Of a DNA stretch of 64,000 bases, positions 34,768 to 45,235 are shown in pieces. Where the stretch lies: NCBI GenBank assembly GCA_024336345.1, contig JANFOG010000004.1, positions 868,001-932,000 of the forward strand, written 5' to 3'. The translations under genes and the position numbers were made by a program. Within the stretch, counting starts at the first letter, position 1, and each line of letters opens with the position of its first letter. The stretch is from Mariannaea sp. PMI_226 (taxonomy: Eukaryota > Ascomycota > Sordariomycetes > Hypocreales > Nectriaceae). The notes under the pieces are model-generated. The model saw only the letters and a list, made by a program, of their open reading frames with translations, did not search any database and had not been told where the DNA came from.

Positions 34768-36806
34768 ATGGTTCACCAACACCACGATCACACCGTTCCT
34801 GGTGAGATCCCCGTTCCACACGGGCCTCAGGGCAGCGACTCGGGCGATGACTTCCCCGGCCTCACCAACGACGAGCGCCGCATCTTCAGCCATGTCACCC
34901 GTCCTGACGACTGCTACAATGAGGACGGTGTCTACTGGGCCGATCTTCCTTTGTCCCAGCGCATCAAGTTCGTCTCCAAGGTCGACAACGGAGAAGCCAG
35001 AAAGGAGGCCTCTTCTGCCTGGTCCATGTTCAAGGCGGATCCCCTCTCCAACCTGTCCTGGTACTTTCGCCATGCTGTCATCCCCGGTGCTGGTCTCGGT
35101 CTCGAGGGTTACGTGCTCTTCTCCATCGGTAACCTTCTGCCTTTGTTCCAGGCTGCCTGGCCCGATTGCTGGAACGGCAAGACCTGCAGCTCGAACTGGC
35201 TCGCCTCTGTGACTTATCTCGAGATTGTCGGTATCATGGTTGGCCAAGTCTTTGTTGGTGTAAGTCTTTAGCGAGAATCCGAAACAACTCTTTTCTAAAC
35301 TGTTTTTACTGACTTGCCTTCTATAATTAGGTCATTGGTGATTGGGTTGGTCGACGATGGGGTCTCATCCAGGATGCCGCCATCATGTTCATCGGTCTTC
35401 TTATGCTCACTGCCTCTTGGGGCCTGACTCTCCAGGGCTGGGTCATCTGCTACGCCTTCTCTCTCCTCTTCTACGGTATCGGTGTTGGTGGTGAGTACCC
35501 TATCACTGCCACCTCCTCCCTTGAGGGTGTCTCTTCTGGTGGTAAGGTCTCCAACCGTGAGGATCGTCTTCACCGAGGTCGCCGTGTCACCACTGCCTTC
35601 TTGATGCAGGGTTGGGGTCAGTTCGTCAACCAGGTCGTCCTCATCGTCCTCCTTGTCATCTTCAACGACGGCAATGGCTCTCCCCCTTACTCCAAGTCCG
35701 CCGCCCAGTACACCTTCCGTATCTCCTTTGGCTTGCCTGCCATCGGTACCCTCTGGCTCCTCTACTACCGTACCTACCGCATGCGCCATGCCTCCAAGCA
35801 GCTCGCCGATGCTAAGAAGCGCTCCAACGTCACCGGCTATGATGTTACTTCTCTCAAGTACTGCTTCAAGCACTTTGGTGGCCGTCTGCTCGCTACTGCC
35901 GGCACCTGGTTCTGTAACGATGTCTTCTTCTACGGCAACAAGCTCTTCCAGTCTCAATTCATCAAGGTTATCTCCGACAACCCCAAGTCTCTTCTTGTTG
36001 GCTGGCGCTGGAACTTGATCAACATTGTCGTCTCCCTCTGCGGTTACTACGCTGCCTCGCTCACCATCGACAACAAGCTCTACGGCCGTAAGATGATGCA
36101 GCAGGTTGGTTTCCTCATGTGCTTCCTCATGTTCGTCATCCCCGCCTTCAAGTACGACTACTACACCAGCCCTGCCGGTATCCATTCTTTCCAGGCCATG
36201 TACTTCCTCTCCTCCTTCTTCAACCAGTTCGGCCCCAACTCCGTCACTTTCCTCGTCGCTGCTGAGGTATTCCCCACCCCCATCCGTGCCAGTGCTCACG
36301 GTTTCGCCGCCTGTATCGGCAAATCTGGTGCTCTGCTCGCCTCCATTCTTTACAACTACATCGACACCCAGACCCGATTCTACGTCGTCCCCTGGTTCGG
36401 TCTGGCTGGTATGCTCCTCACCTGGCTCTTCCTCCCCGATACCACCGGCCTTGACCTCCAGGAGCAGGAGCGCCGCTGGAAGTACATCACCGAGGGTCGC
36501 CCTGAGGACTACCACGGTGTTGCCGTCAACCCCGTCCATCTGTCCGTCTGGGAGCGTATGCGTGGCGTCAGCAAGTCGTACAACCCCGACCTTGACTGGA
36601 AGGCCAAGATTGAGGACATGCGCCATGAGTGGGAGATTGTCCAGGCCAACCGTGGCCCCAAGGACGCTGAGGGTGCTGGTTACTCCGATGATAGCGAGTT
36701 TTCTCGTGAGATCCATGACTTTTTCCTCCGCTCAAGCCCCAATGCTCGGGAGCAGGGTGTCATGGTTAACGAGAAGACTGCTTCCACTGACTCCCACTCA
36801 ACATAA
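34768..36806 (+). CDS. MFS permease, phosphate / glycerophosphodiester transporter type
   Basis: Two exons (34768-35259, 35331-36806) join in frame to 655 residues. The 71-nt intron has a GTAAGT donor, TACTGAC branch site and TTAG acceptor. About 12 hydrophobic segments and MFS marks place it as a plasma-membrane-type H+ symporter: GDWVGRRWG after the first splice junction, the GIGVGGEYPI segment, and AEVFPTPIRASAHGF in the C-terminal half. These are closest to the phosphate:H+ symporter / Git1-like branch. Substrate is not fixed by sequence; inorganic phosphate or glycerophospho-inositol/choline are candidates. A charged soluble N-terminus of about 90 residues and a C-terminal tail of about 120 residues are longer than in yeast Pho84. 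Codons end almost always in C (GTC, ATC, CTC, AAC), unlike the neighbouring genes, suggesting high expression. Confidence 0.88.
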
Positions 36807-39341
36807 GGGAAAGGAGCAACGCCCTTTTTTTCCACACCAAAATACCAAAAAAATATGCTTCCGACCCGAACAAAACCAAGGATTCGACAAGTTATGCCTT
36901 GTTCATCCACCACCTTTGATTTCTAAACACCCCTGCCTGTTCAACTCCCTTTTGGTTGGTTGATCATAACGTCGCAAAGATATTCCACGATGAGAAGTTT
37001 TTCGAATAGCATTTAGAGTGATAATGGCGTTCTAATTTGATATCCTGTCCTCCGGGACATAATTTACATATATTATACCTTGCAATCTATTTCTCTCTGT
37101 CTCAATTGTCTTGAATTTTGTGATGTGCCAGTGACTAGTTACAAATATCCTTTCTTCTCCATCCACCCCCATCCTATCTGTGATGGGATTCATCTATGAT
37201 GAATGGATGAGCTGATCAATTTGCCATTGAACTCAAGTGTAGTGATGTAATTAGCGTGAGGATCACTCATCCTTGCTCTTGTTTATTACGATCGACGAGG
37301 ACGCTGGAACCGAAGCAGACGTCCAATCCTAGCCCGTTCACCTACCCACGTGTATGCCGCTCTGGTGTGCTAAGGCAACATTTGCGTACTAAACAGGAAT
37401 ATTGGCCAATCAGATGAAGCAGTAGTAGAAAGCACTTGAGTTTATATGAGAGATAGCCTACAATGAAAGTACTCAGGATCTTCATAGTTACCTCGCATGA
37501 CTTCAATTAGCTATGTGGCGATAGGTATTATCGGCTTTGATCCGTAATTTTTGGGTCTTCATACGCCACTAGGATATGATATGATGGAGACCGATACGGC
37601 CATGTTGCCTTAGCACACCAGAAGGAATGCATTGCAAAAAAAAAAAAAAGAAAAAAAAGAGGACTACTTTGGTACAAGGTCTAGGTTGAGTCCAGTTTGT
37701 ACATGGTATGAGATTGCTGGCTACTTTGGCATATGAAACCTGATGGTTTTTGCTATTACTTTTATCTTCTCCGTTTTCTTCTTCTCCTTCTTCTCCTTCT
37801 CCTTCATCACCACCATCCTCTCATCTAGTTTCACATGGGGAGTCTCAATCACGTTGATTACTTGATGTAAGAGGTTCGCTCTCTTTGCCATTCTGAGGCA
37901 CCCAGTGGCGGCGAGTTGGTAGATCAAGGTGTCGCAGGGTTCAATGGAAGATTCCCTAGGCATAGCATCCATGACAACTAATCAACATCATCGTCACTAT
38001 CATGGCCTTTACTGGGAAAATCTGAATGTGTGCAATGCATGTAATCAAAGTCCGACCTGCATTCATCTAAAATGCTCCTCAAGTGGCAGGGTCGGCTATG
38101 AACATGGTATCTTTTTCTTACCCGTTTCCCAAACTTCCTTGCCTAATTTTCCGCTCTGAATAAGCAAGTTCATTTGCGATTCAGTAATGATTGTCTGTCA
38201 GAATCTGTTAGATAGGAAAATTCAAATTGCTTATAGAACTATATGTTATTTGCGTGTGTATTGTGTTCAGACTCTGGATATCTTGTATAACACACTGGGA
38301 GGTACATACTGTTCCAACATCGGAAAAGGTTTTTTTTCTCCTATTTTTTTTCCTATTTTTTTTTCTTTGTTTTCTATCAATTGGCTCAATACTATCTACG
38401 TTCTAATCTTCACCCAGACACGCGCACACACGCACACTGAGAGGGACAGAGAGGGAGGGACGGAGGGATGCGAGGATGATTTTACCTGAACATCTGGAAC
38501 GTACTATCTCAGGAAAAGATATATCGGCTGGCATTGTTGTGGTCTTCACCTTCATAGAGAAGCCAATAACCTAGCCCCCCTTCTCCCACAGTGGTAACCC
38601 TATATAGTTAAAGCATCATATCCAACAGTCTGGGCTTTCTTTCACCTGGGTCGATTTAGTGATACGAGATATATGTACTAGCAAGCTATATCTGGCCTCG
38701 GTCGTCATTCAATAGACGACGAAGCGAAACACTAACAAAGAGAGGGACGAACGAAAAATCTTCGCCACCATCTCTCTCGGAATCTTGGATATTTCCATCA
38801 CATGAGCACTGATACTTGTTGCTCCAGAAGAGCCAACCAGCTGAGAAGAGAGAAGAGGGATAAACAGAAGAAGGAAACAAAAAAAAAAGGGAATAAGTAA
38901 TAACAAAATTGCTTTGTGTTCATTTCGCTTGGTCCCTAGGTCATGCGTCGTATTCTTGTCTTCTGCCCATTTTATCGATTCCTATCGTTCAAACAAGAAA
39001 GGAAAAAAAAAGTTGGTAAGAAACAGAAAAAGAAAATAGTTACACTTCTAGATAGCCAAGATGACACAAAAATCTAGCCGAGAGATACCTGCCCTGCTCT
39101 GGCTGTTGTTGAGTGATGATAGTGGTATCAAAGACATGAAGAAAAACACTAAAAGGCTTGAAACCTTACGATGAGTAAAACATGGGACATAGAAATGAAG
39201 TGACACCATGACAAGAAGATAACACAAGAGATTGTAACTCTGAAGCTTGAAAATCAAAAATTGCCGTCCCAATCCTTAGATCCTTTCCCCAACCCCCCCT
39301 TCCAATCCGCCCAAACAAAATGATGATGATTATAGCCCATC
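36807..39341. other. convergent intergenic region with an inverted repeat
   Basis: About 2.5 kb between the ends of the plus-strand permease and minus-strand zinc-finger gene. It is AT-rich with no supported gene. The main structure is the 21-bp inverted repeat at 37361-37622, annotated separately. A CTCCTT microsatellite lies near 37770-37805. Confidence 0.6.
37361..37622. repeat. 262-bp segment bounded by perfect 21-bp inverted repeats
   Basis: The 21 bases at 37361-37381 are the exact reverse complement of 37602-37622, separated by 220 bases with no coding capacity. The size and form fit a miniature inverted-repeat element or a long hairpin. I see no clear target-site duplication beside the arms, so mobility is unproven. 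It lies about 550 bases after the permease stop. Confidence 0.6.
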
Positions 39342-42300
39342 TTACTGTGACTCCGCCCTCCTGTGCTGTCCTTGCGGGCCAGTCTCTGTTCCGTCTGTGT
39401 CCCCCCTGTTCATCCTTGGGCTCTCTCTTGGCTGCCCGCGCCGGGGCAGCCGTGGTACAGGCCCCGATCCTGATCCCAAACTCTGCTGCTGGTATGGGAA
39501 AGGATGCTGCTGTTCGTGTTGTTGTTGGTATTGTTGTTGTTGTGGTGGTGGTCCTTGTGCGTGTTGTGATTGCTGTTGCGGTTCTTTCGGCTGTGGTGGT
39601 TGTACAGAAGGCTGACTTTGTTGGGAAGAGTTTGTAGCAGGGACAATAACACTGAGAACACAATCGTCGAGGTGTTCGTAAAAGTCCTGCGCAGCAGTGA
39701 ATTCATTGCGGCATATAGAACAGCGAGCTACTGTGTTTACAGGGGTCTCGCCGCCGGGGAATCGACGGGCTCCAGGCCCTGTCTGGTCGACGTGGTGAGC
39801 GGCGGTAAGATGGCGTTTGAAAACATCGGCTCTGTTAAAGGACTTCTCAAAAGGAGTCCCAGCACCAGGACAGAAAGGGCACGCCATTGAGCCACGATAA
39901 TGTGTAAGAGCATGCCGATTCTTGTCGTACTTCCTAGCGAAGCCTTTTGTATGATATTCACACGATGTAATCGGACACTTTTCTGGGCGCTCTTCTTGGT
40001 GCGTAAGCATATGAGCTGCGAGGTCGCGAAAGACACGACCACAGTCAGGGTGAGGACAGCGGGCACGGTTTTCGGCCGATCTTCTCGATGGACTGATGCG
40101 GTCGATGGGGATAGGTGGTTCAAACGTAGATCGAAACGCCGATTCGTATGCTGGCGGAAATGCTGTAACCAGGGTGACATTGCTGGGGAAAGGAGTAGAT
40201 TCGGCACCGGGGGAGGGATGCTGAGTGGCCTCGCCGTAATCAGTTATCGACCTGTCTTCGTTATCTTCTCCGCCGCTTGAGGAAGCATCTTCGCTTGCAT
40301 CAGCGGACTGTTGTACCTCCCGCATCCAATCCCTGAGAGCGGACATGGATGGCCAGTCGCCGCTCGCTTTCCCCGCTCGATGCGGTCGGAAGTGAGCCCG
40401 ACGGAGATGTGCTGCCGCATTATAGTATGCTCCATAACGCTTCTGCGCGAGACACGCCTTGCAACGAGATAGAGGGATCACTGGTTGGGGCCCTGAAGGA
40501 TCCGGGTTTTTGGGCTCCTTACAGATCCACCGCTTGACCATGGGTGAGTGTTTAGCATCAACATGACGCTTGAGTTCGTGTTCGCCACGAAAGCCGTCGG
40601 GGTGCTCGTTACATTTATCGCAGAAAAGTCGTCGAAGAGACGGTCTTCGGAACGAAGGCCGGAATTTAGGAATTGGGTCCCCGACAGGACGTCGCATCTT
40701 CGGAATTGACGACGGATCTTCTCCCACCGTGTGTCGTCGAGATCGCTCTGGGGCCTCGATGGGCGGGTTCAAATGTTCCGTCGTAGAGTGTTCGGGTCGA
40801 ATCGCGAAGCCTGGAGTCTCTCGTTTCCAAGGACCAACACTAGGTTCGAAAGCTGGGAATGGTTGTCTTGATCTTGACTCCTGATTCAAGAGGGAAGGGA
40901 GGAGTGCATCCCCTTGGTTTGCATCCTGACGTTTCCCAGGCCGAACAAACCCGTGGAACCCATACCCAATCAGTTCTCTTGTACCGAGGCCGATGAGAAA
41001 ATCAAATGGAAACGAGAAATTCTGAGAGGGCCACAAATCTCGGCGGGTCACACGATCTGTCTGATGTATTAACATGCTCTCTTCCGGTGTCAAGTTAGGA
41101 AATTGTGCATCGTTGGATGCTGAAAATAAGCTGACAAGGGCCTTGTATACGCTCTGAATAGCTGATTCAGGCGCGTCTGTACGAATGGGCCCCGTATACC
41201 TCGGTTGGTAGTAACCCTGGGGCGGAGGTAGAGTGATTTCCATGAGTATTGTCTGCACAGCACTGAAAATGCACAGAGAAATAAAAACCCCTAGCCAGTT
41301 TTTCAGGCTCATATTCGACTTTTTCGAAATAGCCACATCAAAGGAACTCAGCAAACTCATTGTAAAAGACCTCAACAGATGACTCCGGTCAGGGAAAGCG
41401 GTATCTTCGGCGGATGGACTGCGAGGATGGTTCGGCCCTGGACGAATGACTGGGTTTGGCTGCAGCACATCGTAAAATACTACTTCACGAAGTAGCTGCT
41501 TTGCCCGATACAGTGTCGGATGTGCCGTCATTTCCATGTCTCGGGAAGAGGAGAGTTGTCCACTAATGGTGATTAGATCCAGAAGGTCGTATGCAGTATC
41601 CTGGCAGTTCAGACTCGTAGCAATGACTCTGAGAATCGGGGGCATCGCTGTTACTTCAACTGGAAACTGATGTGCCAACTGTTGGCCAAGATCAAAGTCC
41701 CCCTCTGTCCACCAAAAGTTATCCTGAAAGTCGACCCTAGGAGCACTGATAAATGCGCCTCCAGAGAGAGAAGGGTATGTCCTGAAAATGTAATCATTGA
41801 TGTTGCCGTGGCGGTGATGGGGCGGCGTAATTGGAGTATGAGCAGGAGTCGATACAGGCCCTGTTCTTGGGTTAATTTGGGAAACAAACCCTGCAGAGCG
41901 GGAGTCCCGAATACCTGGAAGAATCCTGTCAACCAAAGACACGACCGACCCGCGGTAACAGCCCAGATAGCCCCAGTGAGTCTCGTTTTCTGATAAAAGG
42001 AGGTCTGCGCAGGATGTACATGGGTTACTCGAATCGCACTAAAGAGTCAATAAGCCATTGAAACCGAGGGAAGCAAGGCAGCAGATAATCTAGGTAACCC
42101 TACCTGTTTGTTGAGCGCCTGGCATCGAAGACAAGGGTCGTTTTCTCTCAATAACTGCAGCTCTCCAATAGACTGTAGTCGATGGTGGCCAACACGAGCT
42201 CTTTTCAAGGGTGGTAGCTGAGTGTCGACATCATCTGCTAGATTCCGCACGAGTGAGGTACGATTATCTGCAAAGTTGAGACTTGTGGCTGAGTCTCTGG

Positions 42301-43532
42301 TTGATGCGCTGGCCGTTGGTGGAGTCGGTATGGGAAGGGGAGGTAGATTCGTTGTTACCAGAGGGCCTGGAGGTTTGACAGAGGGCGCCCGGCTTCTCGA
42401 CATGCTGTCCAAAGTCTTTACCGGCGAGTACTCTGTTGATGGTAAAACAGGTCTCGGTGGAAATGGAGGTTCAGTTTCTCGAGTTGGTTGTGTGGCAATA
42501 TGAAGCCTCACGTGGCTATCTCGGTCGGCACGAGTTGCAAATCCGTAGATGTAGTGGATGCACTGTTCATGACAGCATTTGAAAGATTCTCGCGGGAAAG
42601 CTCGGGGCGATGGAGCATCCCGAGAGGATAAATGGACATTCAGCTGGGAGTGATTGGTGACGGCGGGAATCCTCTCGAGCCATTGGGCGAAACCTGGTGG
42701 TGCCTGATCCGGAGAAAAGTGTGTCAGAACACCCACCACATTCATACCTATACCGTTAGTTTCCCAGCGCCCAAGTTTATCCCAATCATTACAATAGCTA
42801 TTGATCAATAGCCCAGGATTCTTTACATACCTTGCTGGTCAAATGCGGCCTCGAGAGATTCACAACGATGCTGTAACACCCTAGCCTCTTCGGCGAGAGA
42901 GAACGGCTGGATACGTGAGGAGATGCCTATTGCGGGGAAAGTAAGTGAGCAGGCTGGATTTCTTGGTAGCTTTTTGTACGGGGTAAGAGCACGAGAATGG
43001 GAGGAGTACAAGCGTGAACGGGGCAGGTACGTCTATAGGTTGAAGGTACCTATATAAGCGCCGTTGAACCTTTTCAAGACGAGTGCGAGTTAGGGAGAAG
43101 GGGGGAGAAGGGGGGCTTATTCGAGGCAGGATAAGACGAACCATGATGTTCAACAGCATCTTCGAGGAGTCGCAGTTTATGACGCAACATGTCCACTTCG
43201 AAGGCGGGATCAAAGGAGACGAGCTGTGCATGTTGAGAAGGAGCTGAGATAGATGATCTCGGCCCCGAATCAGTAGTTGCGGCAGTAGCGGGAACAGAAG
43301 TAGGAGGCGGAGGAGGAAGAAGAGGAGGAAGAGAAGAAGAAGGGTGAGCGGAAGTAGGGGTTGTTGAGGATGAGATAGTAGGAGCAACGGCATAAGTTTT
43401 GATGGTAGTCGTAGGAGGTGACGCGGTAACATAAGAGGCCCGGAGTTGATATGGCGGGACGTGATGGAAGCCAGCGTTGAGATTGGGCTCCGGACCGGAC
43501 ATGGTCGACGGAGCGGACTCATCCCTGCTCAT
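39342..43532 (-). CDS. large multi-zinc-finger protein (C2H2 plus C6-like cysteine cluster)
   Basis: Four exons (43532-43142, 42926-42831, 42747-42104, 42038-39342) join in frame to 1275 residues. Introns are 215, 83 and 65 nt; donors are GTTCGT, GTATGT and GTAGGG. The N-terminus is Pro/Ser/Thr-rich with a short coiled-coil-like segment (about 115-130). A C2H2-like finger lies near residues 219-246. Across the exon 3/4 junction there is a cysteine cluster (C368-x2-C371-x6-C378-x5-C384-x2-C387-x16-C404) whose first five Cys match Zn2Cys6 spacing. Further C2H2-type fingers lie at about 849-1160, and the C-terminus is Gln/Pro-rich. Nuclear DNA binding is likely but targets are unknown. A hydrophobic stretch near the middle (about 610-630) is unexplained. 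The start could also be the internal Met at 43502. The first intron (GTTCGT donor) is the weakest part of the model. Confidence 0.8.
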
Positions 43533-43658
43533 CTCTGTATCGGGTCACCTCATCTCGTCTCTTCTTTTCGAGGCAGAGGAGGTGTCGTGCTTGGCTGGAC
43601 TGCCGAGCATGAGCATGGCGGACTTTGTTGGTTCTGTCAGACCTTTCGATGGAGTGGG

Positions 43659-43697
43659 TGGTGTGTGTGTGCGTGTGTGCGTGTATGTAGGTGTGTG
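43659..43697. repeat. GT-rich microsatellite
   Basis: GTGTGTGTGCGTGTGTGCGTGTATGT run about 130 bases upstream of the zinc-finger gene start. Confidence 0.8.
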
Positions 43698-43861
43698 GGG
43701 AGTGGTGGAGGAAGAGGAGGAGAGCGAGGCTATTGCCGACTAATAGCAGCAGCAGCCATTGTCCCAAAGAGCCCAAGAGATAGGAATACCAGCGTGAGGA
43801 AAAACAAAACAAGCCAGCGGGAGACCAAAGAGAGCCAGAGAGCCAGAGAACGGGGAATGCC

Positions 43862-43925
43862 GGGGATAGGATAGTAGTATAGGATAGGACAGGAACAGGA
43901 TAGGGCAGGATAGGATTGGATTGGA
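43862..43925. repeat. degenerate GGATA pentamer repeat
   Basis: About a dozen units of GGATA, GGACA and GGATT in tandem, upstream of the zinc-finger gene. Confidence 0.75.
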
Positions 43926-44195
43926 TGGGTTTTGGGGGACGGGGGATGGGGGACGGGATGGCAATGGATCAAGGCAAAAAAAAAAAAGAGCTAACTCAGG
44001 GTGCAGGTGCAGGACCCAGAGGCTGGATGGATGGATACTGGAGACGGGAACGGGAACGGGAAATTTCTTGTTACGAATCTTGAGGCTCTGACGACGAGGG
44101 AATGAAGGAGTTGGGTTTTATCCATGGGCACGACATGGTACTGTGGTCGGGGTCCCAGCCGGCGGCCCATGGACATTGGGGCAAAAAGATGCGCG

Positions 44196-44345
44196 GGTGT
44201 GTGTGTGAGAGAGGGAGAGGTGTGAGAAGTGCGTGCGCATGTGCCCGCAAGAGCAGTGTGTGAGTGTGAGTGTGAGTGTGCGTACCTCTATTATGTGTGC
44301 GTATGTGTGTATGTACGTGTGTGTGTCAGTCAGTCAAGTCAGTTG
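44196..44345. repeat. GT/GAGT/CAGT compound repeat
   Basis: An alternating GTGTGA, GTGC, GTAT and CAGT repeat block of about 150 bases. Confidence 0.7.
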
Positions 44346-44844
44346 AGTGTAGTCAACTCACTGAAGAAGTTGCAGGACAACCTGCTACCTTTTCTACCTG
44401 ACCTGCTTACTGACTACCCTACTTAGATAGCTACCTTGCCTACCTACCTAGCTACCAAGTCAGTTAGCAGGTACAGTAGGAAGAGAGAGAGAGGGAGAGA
44501 TAGAGAGGGAGGGAGAGGGTAGAGAGCATGGGACAGAGGAATCAGTGAGCGAGAGGAGGTGGGGCAGTCTTCCCCGTCACGGCAGATTTAGAGATAGTGC
44601 CGACCATGATATGCGAAGCGGTCCTGGTGCGTGGGCGTGGGACGGTCAGAGAATGAGGGAACTATGTACGAACTGGGTACCTCCTACGTACAAGTTACTG
44701 TACGTAGCAACAAATCCATCCTATGGCATCTGTTCCTGGGATTTCCGGGCGGCCTGCCTCCTGTTTGGAGCTGGGGGTCCCGGTAAAAACGATGACAGGC
44801 CAATGTACGCAATACTAATCTGAATACACAGTACCGTACTGTAG

Positions 44845-44903
44845 GGACAGGACCCAGGACGAGACCCAGGCAACCAGGACAGGACAAGGACAGGACAAGG
44901 CCA
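44845..44903. repeat. AGGAC-type pentamer/hexamer repeat
   Basis: Repeated AGGAC and AGGACA units with CCC interruptions. Low-complexity DNA. Confidence 0.65.
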
Positions 44904-45197
44904 GGGAGGGGGGACCCCCAGGATTGAACCCTCGAAAATGGTACCCTGTCAGTATTAGCTAGGTGAGCATGATCATGAGCATGAGCATGTAAGTGCCAGG
45001 TGGCAGCTAAAAAGGGCTTTGGTAATAAAGGCAAGGTATATATGTTGACGACGTTAACGTTAACTGAGGTTGGTAGGTAGAGTTAATAATTATTACACTA
45101 TGTACGGCACCTGTACGGACAGCTGGACGAAGAAGTGTAAAGTAACTTTACCACATGAGCACGAACTTCCATTTGATGTTAGCTTACCAAACATGTA

Positions 45198-45235
45198 GGT
45201 CGGTCGGTCGGTCGGTAGGTAGGTAGGTAGGTAGC
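45198..45235. repeat. (GGTC)n(GGTA)n tetranucleotide repeat
   Basis: Four GGTC units followed by about five GGTA units. The GGTA part resembles GGTAGGTA tracts elsewhere in the window. Confidence 0.88.

Noticed and set aside
35295..36716. 473-codon minus-strand frame opposite the permease
   Set aside because: It is the mirror of strong C-ending codon use on the plus strand. The product is Val/Glu/Gly/Asp-rich with no motif, and the plus-strand protein is clearly real.
44925..45000. Possible minus-strand tRNA, from a B-box-like GGGTTCAATCC
   Set aside because: The five bases either side of the loop do not pair as a T-stem and no A box or acceptor stem could be found at the proper distance.
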